From Halospeciosus flavus (GTDB taxonomy: Archaea; Halobacteriota; Halobacteria; Halobacteriales; Halobacteriaceae): a DNA stretch of 64,000 nucleotides. The stretch lies in NCBI RefSeq assembly GCF_029814175.1, contig NZ_CP122312.1, forward strand, positions 2,170,001 to 2,234,000. The letters are read 5' to 3'. Both the position numbers and the translations under genes were made by a program. A model generated the notes under the pieces. It was not told the DNA's origin. It saw only the letters and a program-made list of their open reading frames with translations, and made no database searches. Positions 41,711-51,548 of the stretch are shown one piece after another (the stretch's first letter is position 1; every line of letters starts with the position of its first letter).

Positions 41711-42405
41711 GGCGGTGTTCAGATAAGGATGAAGAGTGAGGCGGTTCGTTTTCTGAGTGCTCTATGCCCGAAAACGACCGCCTCAACGGATGTTTAGACG
41801 AGATCAACTTAGAGTTTGTTGAACGAGAAGCGACACCGCGATTGCTGATGAAGCTCAGTATTCAGCTGCATCTTGCTGGACTCTCTTTCGAATACTGTCT
41901 CTATTCTTGAGATATTCGGTATCGAACGCGCTCGATCCACCGTTCACAATTGGGTTCATAAGGCCGATCTACAGCCCGAATCTGGTCGGTGTCCGGATCA
42001 CGTTGCGGTTGACGAGACCGTGATCCGACTCAACAACGAGCAATATTGGCTGTACGCCGCCGTTGATCCCAAGACAAACGAATTACTGCATACTAAGCTT
42101 GAACCGACGAGAACGAAGGTTCTCGCTCATTCGTTTCTCATGGAGCTCTCCGAGAAACACGACGTCGAAGACGCCGTGTTTCTCGTCGATGGGTCGCACT
42201 CGTTGCAAGATGCGTGTCAGCGCCACGGCTTCGGTTTCAGATACGAGAAACATGGAAATCGGAATGCTGTCGAACGTGTCTTTCGAGAGATAAAAAGACG
42301 AACTCTCTGCTTCTCAAACTGCTTCAGCAACGCTGAAGCAGAAACTGCCGACGACTGGATCAGATCGTTCAGCTTCGCATGGAATCAGCTTACCTGAACA
42401 CTACC
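41711..42405 (+). mobile_element. IS6-family insertion sequence, inactive copy
   Basis: The element is 695 bp. Imperfect terminal inverted repeats read GGCGGTGTTCAGATAAG on the left and, reversed, GGTAGTGTTCAGGTAAG on the right. No 8-bp target duplication is visible, which is common for IS6 elements after recombination. Its transposase is frameshifted. Confidence 0.85.
41764..42397 (+). pseudogene. IS6-family transposase, frameshifted
   Basis: The first frame reads MPENDRLNGCLDEINLEFVEREATP..., LLMKLSIQLHLAGLS, then leaves frame near 41886-41889 and soon meets a stop. A second frame continues SNTVSILEIFGIERARSTVHNWVHKADLQ to the end. A 2-base loss within CTCTCTTTCG explains the break. Downstream DDE motifs VAVDETVIRL, VFLVDGSHSL and NAVERVFREIKRR remain. 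Normal length would be about 210 residues. Confidence 0.85.
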
Positions 42406-42460
42406 CCAGCATGGTACACCATGCTTGGACCTGAATACCGTGGAGAACCCTATTGAGCGA

Positions 42461-43825
<1,365 letters not shown>

Positions 43826-43846
43826 GCCTGCATTCCGTATAAGCAT

Positions 43847-44518
43847 ATGAGTGTCATCGTGGAACTCGAGGCCGCCGCCGAGTCCTTCGAACTCGGGCGG
43901 GCACTCGCAGTTCCCGGCCGGTCCGCGATCGAACTCGAGGATATGGTCCCCCTCGGCGACCAGGTCGTCCCACTCTTCTGGCTCTACGAGCAGGAGACGT
44001 CGGAGTTCGTCGAGCAGGTCGAGTCTCGGGAAGGCGTCGAGGAGCTAACTGTATTCGACCGGATGGACGACCGGACACTCTTCGCACTCAAGTGGGACCC
44101 CGACGCGGACCGGCTGCTCACGTCGATCTCTGACAACGGTGGCTACCTCCTGAGTGCCACTGGGCGGGGGACGGACTGGACACTCCAGATTCGCTTTCCG
44201 GACCACGAGTCGCTCACGAACTTCGCCGACGAGTGCGACGACCGGAACGTCACTCTCGAAATTGAGGGACTGTACAACCCGACCCGACCAGAGGTCGGCC
44301 CGTGGTACGGCCTGACCGAACCACAACACGAGACGCTCATCTTGGCCATCGAACGCGGGTACTACGACATCCCCCGACAGATTTCGACTCAGGACCTCGC
44401 CGCCGAACTCGGCGTCTCCGACCAAGCGGTGACCGAACGGCTCCGGCGTGCCATCCAGACGCTGACGGATAACACGCTTCGCGTCCCGAATGCCCACAAG
44501 AACTCCAACTCGGAGTGA
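43847..44518 (+). CDS. HTH_10 (Bat-type) transcription regulator C
   Basis: A 223-residue protein. The N-terminal ligand/sensor-like domain (about 1-155) starts MSVIVELEAAAESFELGRAL, as in bacterioopsin-activator-like proteins. The C-terminal HTH_10 is LTEPQHETLILAIERGYYDIPRQISTQDLAAELGVSDQAVTERLRR (about 156-201). Target unknown. The tnpB element 3 end hairpin lies 26 bp upstream, so its original promoter may have been replaced. Confidence 0.8.
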   Translation: MSVIVELEAAAESFELGRALAVPGRSAIELEDMVPLGDQVVPLFWLYEQETSEFVEQVESREGVEELTVFDRMDDRTLFALKWDPDADRLLTSISDNGGYLLSATGRGTDWTLQIRFPDHESLTNFADECDDRNVTLEIEGLYNPTRPEVGPWYGLTEPQHETLILAIERGYYDIPRQISTQDLAAELGVSDQAVTERLRRAIQTLTDNTLRVPNAHKNSNSE

Positions 44519-44917
44519 ATCCGACGCACGATTTCTGCGGCAGTTATATTTCTCCCCCCTCAAAAGGAGGGTGATAGACAAAGTAGAACGACTATCCCGC
44601 GGGAGGACCAAACATAGATTGGATTGCACGGTGGGGTGGCTTCCAAGCCAACTCGGCTCATCGATGCAATCCCTCCAATCGGATTGCCCCGTCGGGAATT
44701 GGCACTTGGGGGAGAGCCATCTCGTCTGGGGCCACGATTGGAGATGAATCGGACTTCTCGCGATACTGACTTCGAATAAGTACCCTGGTGTACCAGGCAA
44801 TCTATGTATCAGACGCGACGTTGTATCAGAAAGTGGATTGCTTCGGAGATCTGGTCTCTGGGGGGAGAACCGCTCTGCCGACGCAATCCACGGGGGAGTT
44901 AGTATTCGCCTACCGAG
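44519..44917. other. 398-bp non-coding stretch rich in paired GGATTGC/GCAATCC motifs
   Basis: No gene. GGATTGC pairs with GCAATCC at 44621-44628/44665-44672 (8 bp) and at 44833-44841/44883-44891 (9 bp, GTGGATTGC). A third GATTGCC (44682) can pair with GGCAATC (44796). Smaller hairpins sit inside and between: CCCTC/GAGGG near 44562-44576 and CCTGGT/ACCAGG at about 44784-44797. The stretch lies between convergent genes, so it is not a shared promoter. It could encode a structured RNA or be a decayed mobile element. Confidence 0.4.
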
Positions 44918-45538
44918 TTACCTCTTCTGTGCGAACGCGAGCGTCCCGCTGACACTCTTCACGTACGCACGAACCGTCTCGCCCTCACGGGCGCCCTCGA
45001 TGAAGATGGTGTACTTCCCACGCTCGGCCGTCCCGTCGCCCTTGCGGCCGGTACCCGTGACTTCGAGTTCGTAGGTCGTCCCCTCCTCGATGGCGTCTGG
45101 CTGCTCTGTCACCGTGGACGAGGAGGACTTTGCGGGCTGTTTGGCGACCGGTCGGAACGCACCACACGCCGCACAGCGGAGCATCGTGTTGCGATTCTCC
45201 GTGACGAGTTCCGTGTCGGGGAGGCCACACTCGGTACAGGTGACGTACACCTCGACGTAGCGGTCGAGGGCTGTCTGCAGGTCGGCGGCGGAGAACGAGC
45301 CGTTGTAGCGGGCCCAGTCGCCTTCGAACTGGCCAGCCGTCCCGAGTTCGCGCTGGATGACGCTGTGGATCTGCTCGGCGTCGCGCGCGAGTGCCTCGGC
45401 GACGTCGCCGAGGTTCGTGAAGCGAGTGAACGCACCGTCGCGCTGCGCCGACGGGTCGGGGACCGTGAGACGGTCGTGGTCGGCGGTGAGGTCGGGGGAC
45501 GCGTCGATGGCGCGCTGGAGACTGGCTTCGTAGTCCAT
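44918..45538 (-). CDS. eif2b: Translation initiation factor aIF2 subunit beta with TRAM domain
   Basis: A 206-residue protein. The N-terminal and central eIF5/eIF2-beta fold (about 1-130) has TRFTNLGDVAEALARDAEQIHSVIQRELGTAG. The C4 zinc ribbon is CTECG...CAACG (about 108-131), and a C-terminal TRAM domain (about 152-206) contains YELEVTGTGRKGDGTAERGKYTIFIEGAREGE. aIF2-beta helps deliver Met-tRNAi to the small ribosomal subunit; the added TRAM domain is characteristic of haloarchaeal copies. The ATG at 45538 begins at MDYEASLQRA. Confidence 0.93.
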   Translation of the reverse strand: MDYEASLQRAIDASPDLTADHDRLTVPDPSAQRDGAFTRFTNLGDVAEALARDAEQIHSVIQRELGTAGQFEGDWARYNGSFSAADLQTALDRYVEVYVTCTECGLPDTELVTENRNTMLRCAACGAFRPVAKQPAKSSSSTVTEQPDAIEEGTTYELEVTGTGRKGDGTAERGKYTIFIEGAREGETVRAYVKSVSGTLAFAQKR

Positions 45539-45654
45539 ACGTAACTGCGGAGGTGGACACAGATAGCTTTGGCCCACGCATTGTCTACACACACCATACC
45601 TGCGACGGCGACCCGTTCCACGCACCTTTAGCCACCCACCACACTACTCGGTGT

Positions 45655-46881
45655 ATGTCCGATTTCCTCACCCACGAGGAGCTTCTCGACGAACTCCACG
45701 ACCACGAGTTCGACCGCCCACCCGCACTCGTCAGTAACGCCCACATCACCGGACTCGGCGTCGCACGTGCCCTCTCGGCACACGGTGTCCCCGTCATCGC
45801 ACTCGACCGAGTAGGTGACGGTGCGGCACCGCCCTCCGACGCCGTCGACTTCGCCGGTGAGGTGACCTTCCCACTCGACGACCTGGAGGGGTTCCGCGAC
45901 GACGTCGAAGCCGTCGCCGAGGCCCTCGACCACGAACCGGTCGCGTTCGCCTGCATGGACGAGTGGGTCCACGCCTACGCCGACGCCGAACCCGAGGGCG
46001 TCCGACTCCCGTTCGCCGACCGGGACGTGATTGACGCGGTCTTAAACAAGTCCTCGCTATACAGAATCGCCGACGAGCTGGGTGTCCCCTACCCCGAGAC
46101 CCGCTGGCTCGACGAGACGAGCGTCGAAGACGCCGTCGCAGACCTCGGCCTCCCGCTGGTCGTCAAACCGGCGCTCAAACGGGAGTTCGAGGAGGAAGTC
46201 GGGACGAACGTCCTCGAAGTCGCGAGTGAAGAAGAGTTCCGCGACGTTGTGGAGATGGCCGACGAGGCCGGAATCGAAGTACTCGCCCAGGAGAAGGTGC
46301 CGGTCGAGCGCGGCGAGGACCACTCACTGGCCTCCTACGTCCCCGAGAGTGGCGTCGACGACGCACTCGGTGTCGTCGGCAACGCCCGCGTCCGTTACCC
46401 GCAGGGGTACGGGACCTCCTGTGTCGTCGAGACGGCCGAGCGCCCTGAGATCGAGGAGCGTGCCCTCGACGTCATCGCGGAGACGGACTACTACGGCATC
46501 AGCGAGGCCGAGTTCGTCTACGACGGCGAGCGCGAGGAGTTCGTCCTCCTCGACGTGAACACACGACCCTGGAAGTGGATCGGCCTCCCCGTCGCGGCCG
46601 GCGCGAACCTCCCGATGGCCGCCTACGCCGACGCGACCGGCGTCGACTACGAATCGCGAGAACAGACCGAGGCCCGGTGGGTATCGCTCGCCGACTACGG
46701 GTCGCTGCTCGCCGAGACGCCGAGTTTCCGGGACGTCCTCGGCCGCGAGGCGTGGCTCGACCTCCTCTCGGGTGCGGGCAGAACGAACGTCGCGGCCGTC
46801 TTCGACCCGGACGACCCCGAACCCGCCTACCAGATGCTCCGGAAGGAACTCGGGACGAGTACGTACTACTGCTCGTGTTGA
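45655..46881 (+). CDS. ATP-grasp carboxylate-amine ligase
   Basis: A 408-residue ATP-grasp enzyme. NAHITGLGVARALSAHGVPVIALDR is the pre-ATP-grasp domain; KSSLYRIADELGVPYPETRWLD leads into PLVVKPALKREFEEEVGTNVLEV (ATP lysine); EAEFVYDGEREEFVLLDVNTRPWKWIG holds the metal-binding E-x-N. Haloarchaeal proteins of this kind are annotated as ATP-grasp enzymes of uncertain substrate. A promoter-like AT-poor region and aIF2-beta lie upstream in the opposite orientation. The stop is adjacent to the convergent HxlR gene. Confidence 0.8.
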   Translation: MSDFLTHEELLDELHDHEFDRPPALVSNAHITGLGVARALSAHGVPVIALDRVGDGAAPPSDAVDFAGEVTFPLDDLEGFRDDVEAVAEALDHEPVAFACMDEWVHAYADAEPEGVRLPFADRDVIDAVLNKSSLYRIADELGVPYPETRWLDETSVEDAVADLGLPLVVKPALKREFEEEVGTNVLEVASEEEFRDVVEMADEAGIEVLAQEKVPVERGEDHSLASYVPESGVDDALGVVGNARVRYPQGYGTSCVVETAERPEIEERALDVIAETDYYGISEAEFVYDGEREEFVLLDVNTRPWKWIGLPVAAGANLPMAAYADATGVDYESREQTEARWVSLADYGSLLAETPSFRDVLGREAWLDLLSGAGRTNVAAVFDPDDPEPAYQMLRKELGTSTYYCSC

Positions 46882-46882
46882 G

Positions 46883-47236
46883 CTAGAGCCACTCGTCGCT
46901 CCACTCCTCGAGATCGCGGAAGACCGGACAGAGCGCCTCGCCCTTCTCGGTCAGGCTGTAGTAGGTCGCGACCGGTCGGTCCTCGACGCGCCGGTCGACC
47001 AGGTCGGCGTCTTCGAGGTCGTCGAGGACGCGCGAGAGCGTCCGCGAACTCGCGTCGGTCGAGCGCTTCAGCTCGTTGAAGCGCTTCTCGCCCTCGTCGA
47101 GGTCGTGGAGGACGACGAGTCGCCACTCCGAGCCGATCTGCTGGATCGCCTCGACGACCGAACAGAGGTCCGACTGGTCGGCCGACTGCTCGGCACTCGT
47201 GTCAGCGGATTCATTGGTCGAAGACATCGACGTCAT
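46883..47236 (-). CDS. HxlR-family transcription regulator
   Basis: A 117-residue winged-helix regulator: CSVVEAIQQIGSEWRLVVLHDLDEGEKRFNELKRSTDASSRTLSRVLDDLEDADLV (about 25-80), followed by the ATYYSLTEKGEAL wing. The conserved Cys at position 25 is near the N-terminus and could act as a redox sensor, as in some HxlR/HypR proteins. It diverges from the doxX unit, a common arrangement suggesting control of doxX. MSSTNES (47227) is an alternative start. Confidence 0.85.
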   Translation of the reverse strand: MTSMSSTNESADTSAEQSADQSDLCSVVEAIQQIGSEWRLVVLHDLDEGEKRFNELKRSTDASSRTLSRVLDDLEDADLVDRRVEDRPVATYYSLTEKGEALCPVFRDLEEWSDEWL

Positions 47237-47295
47237 CTACTAACGACTTCGTCGCCAAAGGTACATATAGGTTCCCTCCCGAACCAAGTAACGTA

Positions 47296-47364
47296 ATGAA
47301 ACTCGGTATCACTACGACACTGGTTGACTACGACTACGGCGCAGTCACGGAGGTGCGCGTCTAA
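47296..47364 (+). CDS. 22-residue ORF translationally coupled to doxX
   Basis: Reading MKLGITTTLVDYDYGAVTEVRV and ending in TAATG, so its stop overlaps the doxX ATG. It is short, but the overlap and position directly after the divergent HxlR promoter suggest a leader peptide or coupling device. It has no recognised family. Confidence 0.4.
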   Translation: MKLGITTTLVDYDYGAVTEVRV

Positions 47365-47777
47365 TGGCGACCGGACTCGAAGCCATCCTTCTGGTCGTCG
47401 GACGCGTTCTCTTCGGCGGCGTCCTCGCCTTCACCGGTCTGAACCACTTCATGCAGACCGAGGAGATGGCGGGCTACGCCGAGTACAAGGGCCTCCCCGC
47501 TCCAAAGCTTTCGGTACTCGCCTCGGGCGCCCTGCTCGTCCTCGGCGGTCTCGGCATCATCGTGGGTATCTTCCCCGTCGTCGCGGCCATCGCTCTCGCG
47601 GCGTTCCTCGTCATCTCGGCCGTCACGATGCACGACTTCTGGGCAGTTCCTGACGAAGACCAGCAGACCGAGATGACGCAGTTCCTCAAGAACATCTCCC
47701 TCGCCGGCGGCGCGCTCATCATCGGCGCGGTCGCGTCCGGTGGCTGGGCACTCTCGCTCGGCGTCCGCCTCTTCTAG
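47364..47777 (+). CDS. doxX: DoxX-family membrane protein
   Basis: A 137-residue four-helix membrane protein with DoxX landmarks: VGRVLFGGVLAFTGLNHFM in helix 1, AEYKGLPAPKLSVLASG, VTMHDFWAVPDEDQQTEMTQFLKNISLAGGAL. It is encoded divergently from an HxlR regulator, the same pairing seen for many bacterial DoxX/HxlR loci, where it relates to electrophile or quinone stress. A second, diverged DoxX lies at 26259. Confidence 0.88.
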   Translation: MATGLEAILLVVGRVLFGGVLAFTGLNHFMQTEEMAGYAEYKGLPAPKLSVLASGALLVLGGLGIIVGIFPVVAAIALAAFLVISAVTMHDFWAVPDEDQQTEMTQFLKNISLAGGALIIGAVASGGWALSLGVRLF

Positions 47778-47896
47778 AGGCACGCCACCTGCGATACGAC
47801 TCCGGTTTCTGACCATTCATTTTCGCCGTCGTAGCACCTGTCTGTGTAGCGACAGTACTCGACGAGCGAGACGCGATCCGGAGCGATGGGACCCGT

Positions 47897-48967
47897 CTAG
47901 AGCGTCAACGTGACCGGATCCATCTGGTAGAACGCCGTCTCGTAGCCCTCGTGGCGGGCAGTCTGCGAGGGTGCGTCGACCGTTATCTCCAGTTCGTCGC
48001 CGGACTGCACGTTGGAGAGGGCAGTGCCGTAGTGGTAGTTCAACTCACCGTCGAGCGCGGCGTCGAACTGGCCGTCGAACACCGTCTCGCCGTCGCGCGT
48101 GAGCGTCCCGGAGAGCGCCATCGCCGGGAGGACGAACCGGTTGTACGGCGTCCGCGCGGAGACCGCGAGGTACGTCTGGTCCGTCGACCCGCCGTAGGGT
48201 TCGGCGCCGTCGATAGTCGTCACGACGAGTTTCGCGTCGTCGCTCGTCCCGGTCGCACGAACCGTCCCGGGGAGGGCGTCCTTCGTGGGTGCCTGCGTCA
48301 TCTGGACGGTCGTCATTTCCGACGGGACGACTGCACCGGGTGTGCCCTCCTTCTCCGAGGGGATGTCGGTATACTCGATCTCGTTCAATTTCGACTCACT
48401 GAAGTCGAACTCGAACTCGAAGGTCGCCGGGCCGTACTCCCCGTCTTTCAGTGAGCCAGTCCGCTTCACCGACGGTTCGCCGATACGGATCGACACCTGA
48501 TAGGTCCCGTCGCCGGGAAGCGCGACGTTGTCGCCGAAGTGGACACCCATTGGCTGAGAGAGCATCGGCCACGGCGAGACGTTCGCGACCCGCTCGCCGT
48601 CCTGCTCGACGGTAATCTGTGGGTTCACGTCCGGCGGGACGATCTTCGCCTCGTTGTCCCAGACGACCGGCATCAGGTGGACCGAGTCCTCCCCCTTCAG
48701 CGCTACCTTCTGGCGGTGCGAACCGGTGAAAAGCCAGAAGCGGTGGGGATAGCTGTACGTGAGCGCGCAGGTGTAGTCGCCCACCGTCTGTTTACCGACC
48801 ATCTTCATCCCCTCGACGTGCGTGGGGTAGTAGACGCCATCCGGGCGGTTCTCGACCAGCGCAGGCTCCTGCGCCGAGGACGACGACTCCAACTGAAAGC
48901 CGGCACAGCCAGCGAGACCCGCCGTCCCGACGAGTCCACTGGCCGCGAGGAAGTCGCGTCTACGCAT
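47897..48967 (-). CDS. P19/Tp34-like iron-transport lipoprotein (DUF7350-like)
   Basis: A 356-residue protein. The Tat signal RRRDFLAASGLVGTAGLAGC contains a lipobox Cys21. The HVEGMKMVGKQTVGDYTCALTYSYPHRFW region fits the Met/His metal sites of P19-type periplasmic iron proteins, and a second beta domain (about 230-356) follows. In bacteria P19 acts with EfeUOB/FTR1 iron uptake. It overlaps the upstream EfeB-like gene by 8 bp, so the two are co-translated. Membrane-anchored on the outer face. Confidence 0.7.
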   Translation of the reverse strand: MRRRDFLAASGLVGTAGLAGCAGFQLESSSSAQEPALVENRPDGVYYPTHVEGMKMVGKQTVGDYTCALTYSYPHRFWLFTGSHRQKVALKGEDSVHLMPVVWDNEAKIVPPDVNPQITVEQDGERVANVSPWPMLSQPMGVHFGDNVALPGDGTYQVSIRIGEPSVKRTGSLKDGEYGPATFEFEFDFSESKLNEIEYTDIPSEKEGTPGAVVPSEMTTVQMTQAPTKDALPGTVRATGTSDDAKLVVTTIDGAEPYGGSTDQTYLAVSARTPYNRFVLPAMALSGTLTRDGETVFDGQFDAALDGELNYHYGTALSNVQSGDELEITVDAPSQTARHEGYETAFYQMDPVTLTL

Positions 48968-50246
48968 TCGTACCCTCCGTCTCGGGGTTGGCTGGTGGCA
49001 GTTCGCGGAGTCGTCGTGGGGGAACGAGGTAGTTCCCGCGGCGTTCGACGTTCATGTACTGGAGGATACCGTTGTTGTTGCGCTGGCCGACCGCCGAGTT
49101 CTCGGCGAGGTCGGTCCCGTTCATCGCCTCGCGGGTCGTTACGAAGTCGCCGATACCGCGCTGGAGCGACACGAAGTGAAGTCCGGCGTGGTCGCCGTCG
49201 GTCGAGTCGAAGTCCCGCCGGAGGATGATGGCCTGATCGCCCTCGCGGACGTCGACCATCTTCTGCGAGTGGCCGACGACGGCATCCTCGCGGGCGGCCT
49301 GTTCGTCCGGCTTGCACAGTTCCATCTGCGAGGTGTGGAGGTTCTCGCCCGTCCCCTCGACGATATCGTTTTTCGCGTGGTAGGGACAGAACATCTTGCT
49401 GACGCGCTGGTAGCGGTCGTCCTGCTGGTACCACTGGTTCAGGTTCAGCGTGATATTCGAGACGTGCTGGGTGGTCCCGTCGGCGAAGGGTCCTTTCGGG
49501 ATGCTCACGCGGTCCTCGCTTGCCTGGTTCTTCAGGAACCCGGACTCGAAGCCCATGTAGAGCGTCGCGTCCTCGGGGACCTCCCCCTCGGGAACGCCCG
49601 CGACGTCGTCGTGTTTCGCAGGCAGGCCGTCACCGATGAATCCCGTTCGCCGGTCGACGAAGTCGAAGACACCGTCGAGTGACGCCGCGACGTCGACGCC
49701 ATTCAGCGTCTCCTTCTCTCCCTTGAGTGCCTCCTCGGCGGCGAGGACGACTTTGCCGTAGTCGCTGGCGAGGTGGACGACGGCGTCAGGCGTGTCGAGT
49801 TCGGGATCCTCGAAGGACGCGAGCGCTTCGGGCATCGGGAGGTCGACCGAGTCGGGGAGCGACTCCTCGAAGCGCTCGAAGTAGGCTGGCGAATAGCTCA
49901 CGGTGAAGAGGAGGCCCTCGTTGTCGCGGGGGTAGGCGTGTTCGAGCGACTGGAGCGCCTCGGCCATCGTCTGGCGGTCGGCGTCCGTCGGCGCCCCGTC
50001 GCCGCGGTAGTTCAGGAGGAGGAGAACGCGGTGGCGGGGGACGATCGGGTTACCGTGCTCGTCGGTTTCGAGGACGTCGTTCCAGGCGTGCTGGCGTTGT
50101 GGGAGCGAAGAGAGGTCCGTCGGACCGCGCGGGACGTCGACGGACTCGCGTGACAGACACGCGCTGAGTGCGGAGGCGCCGCCGATGGCGACGGCGGACT
50201 TCACGAACTCGCGGCGGGGGATGCCACGTTCGTCTGGAGCAACCAT
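48960..50246 (-). CDS. EfeB-like Dyp-type peroxidase family protein (DUF7405-like)
   Basis: A 428-residue protein with a Tat signal (GIPRREFVKSAVAIGGASALSAC, Cys lipobox). The body has features of Dyp-type/EfeB-like proteins: GDGAPTDADRQTMAEAL, MGFESGFLKNQASEDRV, and a C-terminal HSQKMVDVREGDQAIILRRDFDSTDGDHAGLHFVSLQRGIGDF. These are haem proteins, in EfeB linked to iron uptake. The proximal His is probably in the HSQKM or DHAGL region; I cannot decide which. It overlaps the P19-like gene and is first in the operon. Confidence 0.75.
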   Translation of the reverse strand: MVAPDERGIPRREFVKSAVAIGGASALSACLSRESVDVPRGPTDLSSLPQRQHAWNDVLETDEHGNPIVPRHRVLLLLNYRGDGAPTDADRQTMAEALQSLEHAYPRDNEGLLFTVSYSPAYFERFEESLPDSVDLPMPEALASFEDPELDTPDAVVHLASDYGKVVLAAEEALKGEKETLNGVDVAASLDGVFDFVDRRTGFIGDGLPAKHDDVAGVPEGEVPEDATLYMGFESGFLKNQASEDRVSIPKGPFADGTTQHVSNITLNLNQWYQQDDRYQRVSKMFCPYHAKNDIVEGTGENLHTSQMELCKPDEQAAREDAVVGHSQKMVDVREGDQAIILRRDFDSTDGDHAGLHFVSLQRGIGDFVTTREAMNGTDLAENSAVGQRNNNGILQYMNVERRGNYLVPPRRLRELPPANPETEGTNA

Positions 50247-50363
50247 CGAGACGAACTAGCCGGTCTCGGAGCGAAAGCCGTTCTGGTGCGACCGTCGAAA
50301 CCACCGGTCTCCACGGCGACACCATCCGGGTGTACTTTAGTGGCCCCCCGTCAAGGAGGCACC

Positions 50364-51023
50364 ATGAGTATCCTCTCGATGGTCGCTGCCGGAGGGCTGT
50401 TCGGGGTCCGTCACGCCCTCGAAACGGACCACCTGGCGGCGGTCGCGACACTCGTCGAGGACGACGGGCGCTCGTCGGCCGTCGGTCTCTCGTGGGGCGT
50501 CGGTCACTGCGTCCCCATCGTCGTCCTCGGCCTGCTCGCGTGGTTCCTCGACCTCCAGCCGCCCGCGTTCCTCACGACCTCGGTCGAAGTGCTCGTCGGC
50601 GTCGTCCTCGTCTACTTCGGGGGTCGGATGCTCTGGCGGGTCCTCCGCGACGCGGAGATACACTCACACAGCCACGACGGCGACGACCACACGCACCTCG
50701 ACATCGGGTGGCTCTCACTCGGCCTCACTCACCAGCACTTCGATGGCGACTCGCTGGCCGTCGGCGTCCTCCACGGCGTCGCCGGGAGCGGGGGACTCGT
50801 CGTCCTCCTCGTCGCAACGGCCTCCTCACAGGCCAGCGCGCTGGCGTTCCTGACCGGCTTCTGCCTCCTGACCATCGCGACGATGGGCGTCGTCTCGGCT
50901 GTCTGGGGCGCGATCGTCGGGACCCGCTACACGAAGTACGTCGAGGGTGCCGCGGGCGTGTTCGGCATCGTGGCAGGGCTCATCCTCGTGGGCGAGCAAC
51001 TCGCCCACGCGGGCCTGTTCTGA
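50364..51023 (+). CDS. NiCoT/NicO-like metal transporter
   Basis: A 219-residue protein with six helices. GVRHALETDHLAAVATLVEDD contains the HX4DH signature (H-A-L-E-T-D-H) of nickel/cobalt transporters. A His-rich loop, HSHSHDGDDHTHLD (about 101-114), follows helix 3. The size is shorter than bacterial NiCoTs and closer to NicO/HupE-like exporters. A consensus AAGGAGG ribosome-binding site 6 bases before the ATG decides this start. Metal specificity and direction are not determinable. Confidence 0.75.
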   Translation: MSILSMVAAGGLFGVRHALETDHLAAVATLVEDDGRSSAVGLSWGVGHCVPIVVLGLLAWFLDLQPPAFLTTSVEVLVGVVLVYFGGRMLWRVLRDAEIHSHSHDGDDHTHLDIGWLSLGLTHQHFDGDSLAVGVLHGVAGSGGLVVLLVATASSQASALAFLTGFCLLTIATMGVVSAVWGAIVGTRYTKYVEGAAGVFGIVAGLILVGEQLAHAGLF

Positions 51024-51035
51024 AGCGAGCAGCCG

Positions 51036-51548
51036 TCAGGAGGAGAGGAGGGAGTCGACGAGGCGCTCGAAGCGATCGACCATCCGTTCCGGGAGCGAGG
51101 GGGAGATGACGTCGAGGAGTGTCGCCGTCTCTGCGGGTCGCGTGAGCGCGAGCGTGACCCGGTTTCGCTCGTCGCGCCGTTTTTCGACGAGGTCGCGTTC
51201 GACGAGTCGGTCGAGGTGCCACTCCAGCGTGCTCCGCGCGATATTGAGGTCCTCGGCGACCTGCTGCGGGCGCTCGGGGCCACCTTCGAGTAGGGCGAAG
51301 AGGACGTCACGACTCGTCTCGCGGCGGAGGAGGGCGAGCGCGCCGCGTTCCCACTCGTCGTAGCCGGGCGGGTAGTAGTGTGTCTGGCCATAGAGTGACT
51401 CGGCGAGGAGTTCGTCGGCCGCACGTAACTGCTTCAGGTGGTACTGGACCTGCCCGGTCGCGAGGTCGAGTTCGCGGACGAGTTCGTTGAAGTGGACGCC
51501 GGGGTGGGTCCGCACGTACCGACTGATTCGGCTGCGTGTCTCGCTCAT
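51036..51548 (-). CDS. Double winged-helix transcription regulator
   Basis: A 170-residue regulator with two winged-helix domains: RSRISRYVRTHPGVHFNELVRELDLATGQVQYHLKQL (6-42) and SRDVLFALLEGGPERPQQVAEDLNIARSTLEWHLDRLVERDLVE (78-121). The arrangement is widespread in haloarchaea and usually adjoins a small membrane protein, as here: its ATG overlaps the stop of the upstream membrane gene (ATGA). Ligand unknown. Confidence 0.8.
   Translation of the reverse strand: MSETRSRISRYVRTHPGVHFNELVRELDLATGQVQYHLKQLRAADELLAESLYGQTHYYPPGYDEWERGALALLRRETSRDVLFALLEGGPERPQQVAEDLNIARSTLEWHLDRLVERDLVEKRRDERNRVTLALTRPAETATLLDVISPSLPERMVDRFERLVDSLLSS

Noticed and set aside
42408-42425. Perfect 8-bp inverted repeat AGCATGGT/ACCATGCT next to the IS6 right end
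   Set aside because: Short and isolated, with no coding or promoter context; probably chance or a remnant of flanking transposon DNA.
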